Shown here in pieces: positions 10,687 to 22,700 of a stretch of 64,000 bases of DNA. The translations under genes were made by a program, and so were the position numbers. The DNA is taken from contig OZ025258.1 of the NCBI GenBank assembly GCA_964019135.1, forward strand, positions 10,435,961-10,499,960. The letters are read 5' to 3'. This DNA is from Arenicola marina (lineage: Eukaryota > Annelida > Polychaeta > Arenicolidae). The stretch's first letter is position 1. Each line of letters begins with the position of its first letter. The notes under the pieces were generated by a model. The model did not search any database, was not told where the DNA came from, and saw only the letters and a program-made list of their open reading frames with translations.

Positions 10687-10749
10687 ATGGCTGCGAACCT
10701 GCAGTCCATGTATCACTATTGGAAAAACTTCGACCTCCAGGAGCTACAG
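10687..10749 (+). CDS. Cux/CASP exon 1
   Basis: 21 codons, start ATG at 10687 (context GGGAAGATGG), ending CTACAG/GTGGGT in phase 0. The peptide [20 protein letters not shown]+Q is nearly identical to the alternative first exon of vertebrate CUX1 and is shared by the CASP form. The next expected segment (family ELDATATVLANRQDES) is not found downstream in the window. Confidence 0.95.
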
Positions 10750-13700
10750 GTGGGTGACAATGGATTCAATTGTGGTTAGATAGAAGGATGTTACCTGTTG
10801 GAATCATATTGTGACATTTTTTCCGTGGGGTATCGCGATTTTGGGGGAAATTTCATTGTTCGAACTGCGATGGCGCACGGCCGAGTCGGAAAGAGTCCGC
10901 GCGACTATTGATAGAGTATCAGTAAAAATCAATATGGCGCTGTTGGCACTCACCAAATCGGTGTGGTGGGCGTTGTCTTAGCGTATTTTACACTAGTGAA
11001 ACGTGTCACATGCACTTGGTTCGTTCAACGTCAGTTTGTAATTATTTTTGAAGCATCGAAAGCTTGTGTTTTGAAGCTTGTCAATATTGCCTCAATGCCT
11101 GTGTCAGTGTGTGTGTTGTGCCAGTGCCGTGGCAGCCCAGTCAGTGCTGCCTATGTGCGCGCTGCTTCAACGTCGTGCAACGCGGCGCCCTTCTGTCATG
11201 TCCTACTTTTTCGTTGGGGATATTTTAGACCCCTCGTTTTAGCTGTTTACATGTGGAAAATGGGGGAATGGTTCCTTTCTGCAAGGTGTTTACAAAGTGT
11301 TTGTGAATTGAAGGCTTTCTGCCATGATGATAGGACATTACAAAAGGACACCCTTGCAGTTTTAGTTGCATCTGTTGTGGCTGAACTTGCCAGGTTTCAT
11401 TGTTATTAGGCAGATTACATGCCTTTAGGTTCTGAGTGAAAGTTGTTTTGAAATGATCTAAGTCTTGTAATAAAATATATGATTGAGAAATATGAAAAGG
11501 TAACTTTATATTTATTTAAGTAAGTTAGTATGACTAATTAGTAATATTACTAATAAGGATGATTAAATAATGATTAAATAGAAATTACATCTAGGCCATT
11601 AATATTTACTTAAAATAATTATATTTATGATATAGATCATGTTTAATAAGGTAATGACAACTTAATTTAGTATAATAACTTTTATATCAATAATTTATAT
11701 ATAATATAAAGTTTCCTAAAATAAATAAATTGTTATCATTAAATCTGAAGATGAATATAACTATATAGTTTAATACATTTTATACCTTTATAATATCAAG
11801 AAAATCTATAATTACTTAAGTATGCTATAGCATATTTCTTTCTTTTTTTACATATGATTTATAGAAATTCTAAATAAATAGTTTGCTAAAGCTTGATAGC
11901 TAATGGCAGAAATATTCTGACACAGCTATAAGTTAGCTATAAAAAGATGTTACTCAAATGATTTGTGGTCTGCCAACAGCAATCACTTGGTGGGTCCTGC
12001 GGACAGCATCAGTTCAAATTTGCTATGCAACTGTAACAACACAAAGGCTTACTGCCTTCAGGGCATTGCAAGGCCAGAATAGCTAGACTGTATATGAGAT
12101 CTAAATGACAGCAGATGATTTGCTAGCATATATCACTTTTGCATGACCAGCTGACAGGAGACTAGGCTTGGATGTTTTTTTCGGTATGTTCTCCTGCAGT
12201 CCCTGTATTGATCATGTGCCAACTATTTGTGTATACTTTTGTGCATAATGTATATGGTGGCTGCATGCAAATATGTTTCCATGTTATATAGTACTGGGTA
12301 TATACATTTTTATGTAGATACTTGTTACTGTATTAAATTATATCTTGTAAAAAATATATTAATATTGATGTAATATTAACATCTGTTGATTTTTAGGCTA
12401 AAAAAAGAAATAATTATTATTAATAAACAATTACTGCTAGAAATAGTGCACTATTTAAAAAAAATATATATATATGCAATGTTGCAGTTAGGTGTGTAGT
12501 TACTTAGTATTAAGTAGCCTTGTAGCATTTAATCTAGCAAGTGCATTCAATATGTCCAAATGTGGCTCCAACTTGCACCTTTTTCTGGTAATACTATTCC
12601 AATTTTCATGCCACTTTTATAGAATAACATTCAAGCATTATATCATGATTTCAACTTTTGGCTAACCTTTTCATTGTCAAATTTACAACTATTGCATTTG
12701 TATATGTAGTGGTTAAAGTTCATATGAATGCAAATACATGCTAAGGGGTTGATATTAAAACCTGAAACATTATTTATTCTGTGTAAATAGACATTTGTTA
12801 AAACAGTTCTTATTGTTCAGATTGTGTAAATTATAAAGTAAATTTAATAAGTGAATAAATATATTGGTAATACCTTTGTAATATTTATTCTCAATAAATT
12901 TTAATATTTAACTTTTTATATTATATTTCACAATAAAATATATATTGATTTATTGAAAAATATTATGGATAGGGCACTGACAATACAAAAACTTAATTAA
13001 TATAATTATCATGATTGTCTTTTGTAAAATAAAGGTTCATGCCAGCATTATGCAACAGCTATGCAACAACAAGCTGTATACAAACTGTATCTAACTTACT
13101 GTGTGAGGGCTTATGATTTGGAATATTTGTACATACTGCAGTTATTGTAAGCCATGCATATGATGTGATGTGTAAGGTATCCACTCGAAACAAACATAGT
13201 TACTGCAAAATTATGATTACGATGATAAGTATCATTACATTAGAAATATGACCTGTCCTTGCATCATTATATGATCTCTTCTCAAAGGAAGTCATGGATT
13301 TTTACACAGAAGATTACAGTCACATTTCGTAATTATCCTTTGTGCTTCACTTGTCAGGCGCCATTGTTTTCATTGAACGTTCCCAATGTGAATCGCACGA
13401 GAACCAAAGTGACTAGCGAAGTGTTACCAACAAAACGCTGTATATCTTTAGACAAGGAGTGAAAACATCTGAATTTTTTTTTCGTGATCATCCTGCGTAA
13501 GAGCTAAAATTTGTTATAGACAGTTATGGCGATGCCACAAGTGGAGGCTGCCTTGTTATGCAGCCAACAGGGAATGCTTGCTTTACTTGGGAGGGGGGGG
13601 GGTGTAGTAGCACGTCGGGTACATTGGGACTCCTTGGCGTAACTCGGGGGATGGGGGGCGAGGGGTAGGGTGTCGAGTGGCCGTGTTCATATTGATCCAA

Positions 13701-16700
13701 CCTATTGATTCCTGTTCTCGGAGTTCGTGTGTGTCTCACAGAAAGGGGGAAGGGGTGACAAGAATGGTACGGGCGGGGCGTGGGAGGGCTACGGACTAGT
13801 CGATTGGGGGGGGGGACAAACTACCGTGGACGGGCATTGGGGGCACAAGTTTCTGCGGGCGTGGCATGAGGATGAGGGCGTGGGGTGGGGGAACACCAAG
13901 TCCCTGCTGGCGTGGCATGGGGGGACACCAGTCTCTGGGCGTGGCATGAGGATGAGGGCGTGGGGTGGGGGAACACCAAGTCCCTGCTGGCGTGGCATGG
14001 GGGGACACAAGTCTCTGCGAGCGTGGCATGGGGGTCGCAAGTCTCTGGGCGTGGCATGGGTGACACAAGTCCCTGCGGGCGTGGCGTGGGGGGACACAAG
14101 TCCCTGTGAGCGTGGCATGGGGGTCACAAGTCTCTGGGCGTGGCATGGGTGACACAAGTCCCTGCGGGCGTGGCGTGGGGGGACACAAGTCTCTGCGAGC
14201 GTGGCATGGGTGACACAAGTCTCTGGGTGTGGCATGGGTGACACAAGTCTCTGGGCGTGGCATGGGTGACACAAGTCTCTGGGCGTGGCATGGGTGACAC
14301 AAGTCCCTTGCGGGCGTGGCGGGGGGGGGGACACAAGTCTCTGCGAGCGTGGCATGGGTGACACAAGTCCCTTGCGGGCGTGGCGTGGGGGGACACAAGT
14401 CTCTGCGAGCGTGGCATGGGTGACACAAGTCTCTGGGCGTAGCATGGGTGACATAAGTCCCTGCGGGCGTGGCGGGAGGGACACAAATCTCTGCGCGTGA
14501 CGTGGGGGGACACAAGTCTCTGGGCGTGGCATGGGGGTCACCAGTCTCTGGGCGTGGCGTGGGAGGACACAAGTCTCTGGGCGTGGCGTGGGGGACACAA
14601 GGGAGGGACATAAGTCCTTGCGGGCGTGGCATGGGTGACACAAGTCTCTGCGGGCGTGGCGTGGGGGGACACAAGTCTCTGCGGGCGTGGCGTAGGGGGA
14701 CACAAGTCTCTGCGGGCGTGGCGTGGGGGGTCACAAGTCCCCTTCCAACGGTTTACATTGGTTTATGTTACTGGGAGAATTTGATGACATATGGGTTTCT
14801 TACGCATATTGATTGATGGATTTTCCGCCCAACGGCCCGCTATCGATTTTCGTGCACAAATACACATGGTAATCGCAGCAGAAAACCTATCGATTGTGGG
14901 AATCGCTTGGAAGAGGAGAGAACGGGGGTGAACCGAACAAAGAGACCTCGGTCCCCAAGGCTCCCGTGTGATACGGGCGGTCGAGAAGAAAGGGAATTAA
15001 ATAGCGTTCTGTGGGAAACAACAAAAAACGAAAGGAAAAGCAACGGGATATCGCTTGTACGGGTCAAGCATGTTTTGCGTTGAATCACCATTTTCCAGCG
15101 ATATGGCAGCTTCAGCAATTTCTGGCGGGGAATCAATATTTCTCATCTAGGAAATAGCAATTTCGCTCCATCAGAGGAGACAGGGGAGCGAATTGATTTA
15201 TTGATGTGCAAATGTATTGGTTTCCCACCCGCGAGTAGATGAGAGGACGCGAGAAGGGGACCGAGAGGGTGATGTGATGGGGGGGGGGGGGAGGGGGAGG
15301 TGACCGGGTTGGCGGCGACCGCTGTGGCTCGGGGGCAGTAGATCTTCTAGCGGACGTGGGATGGGTTTTATAGGCAGTGACACCACCCTATATAGGAGTG
15401 ACTCGCCCATGGGGGCTGCCCGCTTTCATGCCCCTCACTCCTTCCCTGCCCCCCCCCTCCCCCTTACCCCATACCGTACCGTCCTAGGCGTCCCCCTCCC
15501 CACTCCCTCCCTTCCCGGCTCTGTCCCTGGCCCCGTGGCCGGCCCTCCTTGTCGCCGTCACCCTCCTGTTGCTGGGCAGCACGACTCTCCCGTACCCCTG
15601 AGGCCCATTGCGGCCTGTCCCCTGAATATACACTATGAGACCCGCGGGGATTTCGACCTTTTAAGATAAAAACATTAGTGGCTGTAATGATCTAGGGTTG
15701 ATTTGGAAGGGAGATGATTTTTGATTGGGTATCCATCCCACCTCCCACTTCGCCGAATCCCTCGCTGTATACACCCCCCCCCCCCCACCACCCCTGTTCC
15801 ATTCTCTCCACCTACACGCCACCCCACCCCCACCCCCTACCCTTGCCACCGCCCCCGTGACATTGACAGTTGCTTGACCTGTGTTTGATAGACATTCGGA
15901 CCATGTCGCCGGTCCCAGTACCAATTTGGCGGTGAGTTCCCCGGGCGCCCGGACTGGAATGTACCATCTCTTATTAACTATGGCCATGCATACGGGCGGG
16001 CCAAGAAACAAAAGCCCATTAGTCGGGTCCAGGCCAGCCCCGTGTCCACCTCCCTGTACCCTCCTCCCCTGTCTGCACTCTCTCCCCCTCCCCCTTACGC
16101 CCCCCCCCCCTCCCAGACACACACACTCGCGCCTCCGTGCGTCGCCTGTGTTGCATCAAACTGTCTTGCACATATGTCGTTTCCAGCCTTACCCTATAAT
16201 TGATAGAGGCGACAACGCAGTAGTAGCGGTGTCTTAGTGAAGACTGGAGGGGGTGGGGGGGGGAGCGGTTGAGTGTCGCCAGTAGCGATGAGGTGGGGTG
16301 TTGTCGAGATGGGTAGGGTGTCTGTCGCCAGAAGGGGGGGGAGTCTAGGTAACGGTGGGGTGGGGTGGAGTGTAGGTAACGGTGGGGTGGGGTGGAGTGT
16401 AGGTAACGGTGGGGTGGGTTGGAGTGTAGGTAACGGTGGGGAGGGGTGGGGTGTAGGTAACGGTGGGGAGGGGTGGGGTGGAGTGAAGGTAACGGTGGGG
16501 TGTAGGTAACGGAGGGGAGGGGTGGTGTGGAGTGTAGGTAACGGTGGGGAAGGGTGGGGTGTAGGTAACGGTGGGGAGGGGTGGGGTGTAGGTAACAGTG
16601 GGGAGGTGTGGAGTGTAGGTACTGATGGGAACGGGTGGGGTGAAGGTAACGGAGGGGAGGGGTGGTGTGGAGGGTAGGTAACGGTGGGGAGGGGTGGGCT

Positions 16701-19700
16701 GTGGGTAACGGTCGGGAGGGGGGTGTGGGTAACGGTGGGGGGGAGGTGTAGGTACTGATGGGAAGGGGTGGGGTGAAGGTAACGGTGGGGAGGGGTGGGG
16801 TGTGGGTAACGGTGGGTAGGTGTCACCGTGCTGTCGCCGCTACCTTGAAAACTAGACCACATTGTTGTATGAAGCGGTACTGCTGGACAGGAAGACAATC
16901 TTTCTGCGACCGTTTTTAGGAGATTACTTAACATTCGATGGATATGGGTACCGAGGCGGTGGGAGATTGGCGGTGGTGCTGGGGGAGGTTAGAGGGCGGG
17001 GCGTCATGTGTGTGTGTGGGTGGTGCGGATAGGGGTGGGGGTTTGGGGAGAGGGGTTCGTCCAAGATTGTTGTGCCCCACGTGGAAACCGGCTCAAGACA
17101 GTCGTGTTAAGGAAATGGCGGATTTAGGGCCATTGATCACCAATGCTACGGCCTTCGCATCATTGATTTTCATTAAAGTTGCATTTATAGGATGGCAATT
17201 GACGGGAGATTACTTAGGCTGGTCGTCAAGCCGGGCGCGGTAATGGCCCCGTCCCTCGCATATCACACTACAGACTGTCCCCGCTGAGGGCGGCATTACG
17301 ACCCTGGCAATATTGCGGAACCGGTCGCCGACATTCAACAGATAAAATATTGGCTCCGAACTACAGCCTGGGGAGGCCTACAAAGGGCCGAGAAACAAGC
17401 GCTTACCGAGTCCTCATGGTCCGGGCGCACTGCCGCCCGGGGGGTGGGGGGGGGGGGCTGGGCGAGGTGGGCGACCCAGAGCACCAAATAGGAGGGGGGA
17501 GGAAGAGAGGGAGTAGAGGGAAGAAAGGGGGGTGGGGGGTTGGTAGTGTCGGGGTCATTTATTCCCGTCTCGATCGATGGGTGATTGGAGCGTGTGTGAC
17601 AGCCTTTATAGCTGTTTATATCTGGGGGTCTGCCATGCGGGTAGATCCGTTAGCCCAGGGCCAGTGGCGGCAAGGTCCACGTGCCGCGGTGGGGGTGGGG
17701 AGTGGGGGATGCTGTGGGGGGGGGGGGGTGAAGGGCAGGGGGTGGGGGCATCCCTCACCGCACGTGCCTCCTCTCCTTGTCTGTCCGTCTGTTGCTATAT
17801 TGTGATGACTGTATCCACATAGCGCCCTGGTCATCTCCGAATAGCGCACACACCGCATAAGGCCGTGTGCGCATGATTCGGTATCACTATATGTAGAACT
17901 AGCTCCAATAATGGTGAAAAACGGTGAGTCCACAGCGTGGTCAGCAAGCTGTTGGCAGCTGTTGGGTTGTGCACAGACAGAACAGAGGGCTGGTTGGTAC
18001 GTGGTTCCGATACCCAATAAACGGTGTGAATAGATGTCGATCAATATTGATGGATGGATTGGTTTGTCAGGCCAGGCTTTGTGTACATATATATATAGGC
18101 TTACGTCAAACTAGAGGTGTGGTAGTGTGTAAAGCAACATGTTTGATGTAACAGACTAGGTCTAGGTTACAGGCTACTAACAGTCTAGGTCACAGCTTAT
18201 TAACAGTCTAGGTTACAAGCTACTAACAGTCTAGGTCACAGCTTATTAACAGTCTAGGTTACATCTTGTTAACAGTCTAGGTCAGAGCCTAGATCACATG
18301 CTACTCCACACTCTGTGCCAGGTTATACGTCACATCCTACATCTCAGATTACGTCAATGACTGTCACATATTACGTCAAATGTTACGTCACAGACAACGT
18401 CACATGTTACGTCACAGACTACGTCACAGACTACGTCACAGACTACGTCACAGGTGTCATCAAGGGCTAGTACACTGGCCACGTTAGAGGCGGCGCTATA
18501 GACCACGTTAGAGGCCGCGCTATAGGCCCCGTTAGAGGCCGCGCTATAGGCCCCGTTAGAGGCCGCGCTATAGGCCACGTTAGAGGCCGCGCTATAGACC
18601 ACGTTAGAGGCGGAGCTATAGACCACGTTAGAGGCCGCGCTATAGGCCACGTTAGAGGCGGCGCTATAGACCACGTTAGAGGCGGCGCTATAGACCACGT
18701 TAGAGGCCGCGCTATAGACCACGTTAGAGGCCGCGCTATAGGCCCCGTTAGAGGCCGCGCTATAGGCCACGTTAGAGGCCGCGCTATAGACCACGTTAGA
18801 GGCCGCGCTATAGACCACGTTAGAGGCGGCGCTATATACCACGTTAGAGGCGGCGCTATAGGCCACGTTAGAGGCGGCGCTATAGACCACGTTAGAGGCG
18901 GCGCTATAGACCACGTTAGAGGCCGCGCTATAGACCACGTTAGAGGCCGCGCTATAGGCCACGTTAGAGGCCGCGCTATAGGCCACGTTAGAGGCCGCGC
19001 TATAGGCCCCGTTAGAGGCCGCGCTATAGGCCACGTTAGAGGCCGCGCTATAGGCCCCGTTAGAGGCCGCGCTATAGGCCACGTTAGAGGCCGCGCTATA
19101 GACCACGTTAGAGGCGGAGCTATAGACCACGTTAGAGGCCGCGCTATAGACCACGTTAGAGGCGGCGCTATAGACCACGTTAGAGGCGGCGCTATAGGCC
19201 ACGTTAGAGGCGGCGCTATAGACCACGTTAGAGGCCGCGCTATAGACCACGTTAGAGGCCGCGCTATAGGCCACGTTAGAGGCGGCGCTATAGGCCACGT
19301 TAGAGGCGGCGCTATAGACCACGTTAGAGGCCGCGCTATAGGCCCCGTTAGAGGCCGCGCTATAGGCCACGTTAGAGGCCGCGCTATAGACCACGTTAGA
19401 GGCGGCGCTATAGACCACGTTAGAGGCCGCGCTATAGGCCCCGTTAGAGGCCGCGCTATAGGCCACGTTAGAGGCCGCGCTATAGACCACGTTAGAGGCC
19501 GCGCTATAGACCACGTTAGAGGCCGCGCTATAGACCACGTTAGAGGCCGCGCTATAGACCACGTTAGAGGCCGCGCTATAGACCACGTTAGAGGCCGCGC
19601 TATAGACCACGTTAGAGGCCGCGCTATAGACCACGTTAGAGGCCGCGCTATAGACCACGTTAGAGGCGGCGCTATAGGCCCCGTTAGAGGCCGCGCTATA

Positions 19701-22700
19701 GACCACGTTAGAGGCGGCGCTATAGACCACGTTAGAGGCCGCGCTATAGGCCCCGTTTAGAGGCCGCGCTATAGGCCACGTTAGAGGCCGCGCTATAGAC
19801 CACGTTAGAGGGCGGCGCTAAAGACCACGTTAGAGCCGCGCTATAGACCCCGTTAGAGGCCGCGCTATAGACCACGTTAGAGGCGGCGCTATAGACCACG
19901 TTAGAGGCCGCGCTATAGGCCCCGTTAGAGGCCGCGCTATAGGCCACGTTAGAGGCCGCGCTATAGACCACGTTAGAGGCCGCGCTATAGGCCCCGTTAG
20001 AGGCCGCGCTATAGGCCACGTTAGAGGCCGCGCTATAGACCACGTTAGAGGCCGCGCTATAGGCCCCGTTAGAGGCCGCGCTATAGACCACGTTAGAGGC
20101 CGCGCTATAGGCCACGTTAGAGGCCGCGCTATAGACCACGTTAGAGGCGCGCTATAGACCACGTAGAGGCCCGCGCTATAGACCACGTTAGAGGCGGCGC
20201 TATAGACCACGTTAGAGGCCGCGCTATAGACCACGTTAGAGGCCGCGCTATAGACCACGTTAGAGGCCGCGCTATAGACCACGTTAGAGGCGGAGCTATA
20301 GACCACGTTAGAGGCGCGCTATAGACCACGTTACAGCCGCGCTATAGACCACGTTAGAGGCGGCGCTATAGACCACGTTAGAGGCGCGCTATAGACCACG
20401 TTAGAGGCGGCGCTATAGACCACGTTAGAGGCGGCGCTATAGACCACGTTAGAGGCCGCGCTATAGACCACGTTAGAGGCCGCGCTATAGACCACGTTAG
20501 AGGCCGCGCTATAGACCACGTTAGAGGCGGCGCTATAGACCACGTTAGAGGCCGCGCTATAGACCACGTTAGAGGCGGCGCTATAGACCACGTTAGAGGC
20601 CGCGCTATAGGCCCCGTTAAGGCCGCGCTATAGACCACGTTAGAGGCGGCGCTATAGACCACGTTAGAGGCCGCGCTATAGACCACGTTAGAGGCGGCGC
20701 TATAGACCACGTTAGAGGCCGCGCTATAGGCCCCGTTAGAGGCGGCGCTATAGACCCCGTTAGAGGCCGCGCTATAGGCCCCGTTAGAGGCCGCGCTATA
20801 GGCCACGTTGGCTGCCAGGTCCTGCGGTGGTTACGCTGTGTTATATAGGAGTATAACATAGGCCGCTGCTTGTGGTATCAGGCCAAGTTGTCCCGTGTGT
20901 TTGGTTCATCGATCTCGCTCATCGATCGATCGATTGGAAACCGTTACCGACCGATGACCACCATATATCAACGCGGCTTCAACAGTGGCCGTGGCGATGT
21001 CGCAGTCGTTAGTCGTCCTTGCTATATGAGGAACAGTTGATCGTCTTACCACAATAATCTGTGGCGTGTTTTGCGAGAAGCCAGTATATTTCCAAACGCT
21101 AGGCGTTGTTGCACTGCCCTTTGACATCGTTACGTGGTGATCGAAGCTGGTAGGCGCGGCCGCGGCGGCTTAGGTACACGTGGGTCAAACCCCCATTTCA
21201 CGGGTTGGCAGTGACGTCACGGGTTGGCAGTGACGTCACGGGGATGATCTCTCGTAAGGCGATTTGGAAATGAAACAAATTGGTGTTTTAGGCCGCTTTT
21301 GTGCACACGACGGCGAATACTAGGCCAAGGAACCTTCCGGGACGATCATTGAAGGATGACTGGATGAAACTTGCCCCAGATTAGGTACCCGTGTTCGGAA
21401 TTGAATTCGCGACCTCGATATGCGGTCTAGTGCGCAAACCACTACACCAGAGAGGCCCACTGTTTAGGGCCCGGACCACTACACCGGAGAGGTCCCCGGT
21501 CTAGTGCGCTAACCACTACACCAGAGAGGCCCCCTGTTTAGTGCCCGGACCACTACACCAGAGAGGTCCCCGGTCTAGTGCGCTAACCACTACAGCCCCC
21601 AGACAATGTGGCATCTAGAAATGTCTTGCCGGCTACTGGTTTTATCACGTCTGTCAGTGTATATATAAATATACATACCTATATAGACCGGGCAGCCGCT
21701 GATTCTCCATTATCGCCCACAGCGTCTTAATTTGTACCGACATATTAAGTAGATTAGCGGAGTCCATTGATCTGATATAGACGTAGAGAAAGCAACATTA
21801 GATATTGTGGTTGTTTTCGTGTCTCCTGTTGATGTTCGATACCCATGTAGGCCTTGAGATTCCTTCTTGGATGTTGCTTTTTGGGGAAATCTGACCTGTG
21901 AGTTTATTAATATTTACCGATGATAGCGGGCCGGGTGGGGTCGGGGGGGGGGGCGGGGGTGTCTTTGATGTGGATATTTTTACCTTCCACCTGGGAGTGT
22001 ATGGGGCGTTGTGTGACGGGTAGATGATGCGGGGGTGCGATCAGGTCCCGTCGATGCGGGGTGGTGGTGCTGGTACAACAGGTGGCTGCTGGGAGTGAGT
22101 GCCTCGGGAGTGGCGGAGTGGTTGGTGGAGGGAGGACCCGTGCTTCCCTTCCCCAGGGGGACACGTCACACCCTGCGGCAATCTCCCTCGTTGGAGGCAG
22201 GCAGCCGGCAGGGAGGGAGGGAGTGAGAGCGGGAGAGAGGGTTGACGGGCGGGCGGGCGGGCTGACGGGAAGGGAAAAGGGAGACGCCATTACTGAGTAT
22301 AGACCTCCATTCGATTCCCATCCATATCGCCGGCTTATTAACGGCCGGCCCTCTGTCCTTCACCTGTTTCAGTCAATTATCAGTATGAACGCCGGTCGAC
22401 GGTGGGGGTGCGTGGGGTAGGGTGGGCGTAGGGCGGCGGCATGGAGTGAGGCAGGCAGGGCGGGGAGGGGGGGGGGGGGAGGGCGGAGGGGGGTGTAACC
22501 CGGGGGGGTGACGCTGGCAGTATGGCACGCCGCCACCTCGCCGGCGCTGTGCTGGAGTAAGTAGTACCGGGGGGTGCCAGAGAGAGGGAGAGAGGGAGCG
22601 AGCCAGGAAGTGCCGAACAGTCAGTCAGTCCTCAGCCCGTGCGCCTTTACGACGATGTCTCCTCAATAAGATCCCCCCCCCCCCACCGCCACCCCCCACC

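Noticed and set aside
10963-11409. 148-codon plus-strand open frame just after Cux exon 1.
   Set aside because: No recognised similarity, no acceptor in phase with exon 1, and inside an intron; probably chance.
13789-14734. 300-codon P/R/H/C-rich open frames on the minus strand.
   Set aside because: Generated by the 28-bp minisatellite; two overlapping frames are equally open and carry no domain.
18354-19730. 458-codon minus-strand open frame with YSAASN repeats taken as a protein gene.
   Set aside because: It is the expected product of a 24-bp satellite; other frames are also open and no promoter, splice or terminator context was seen.
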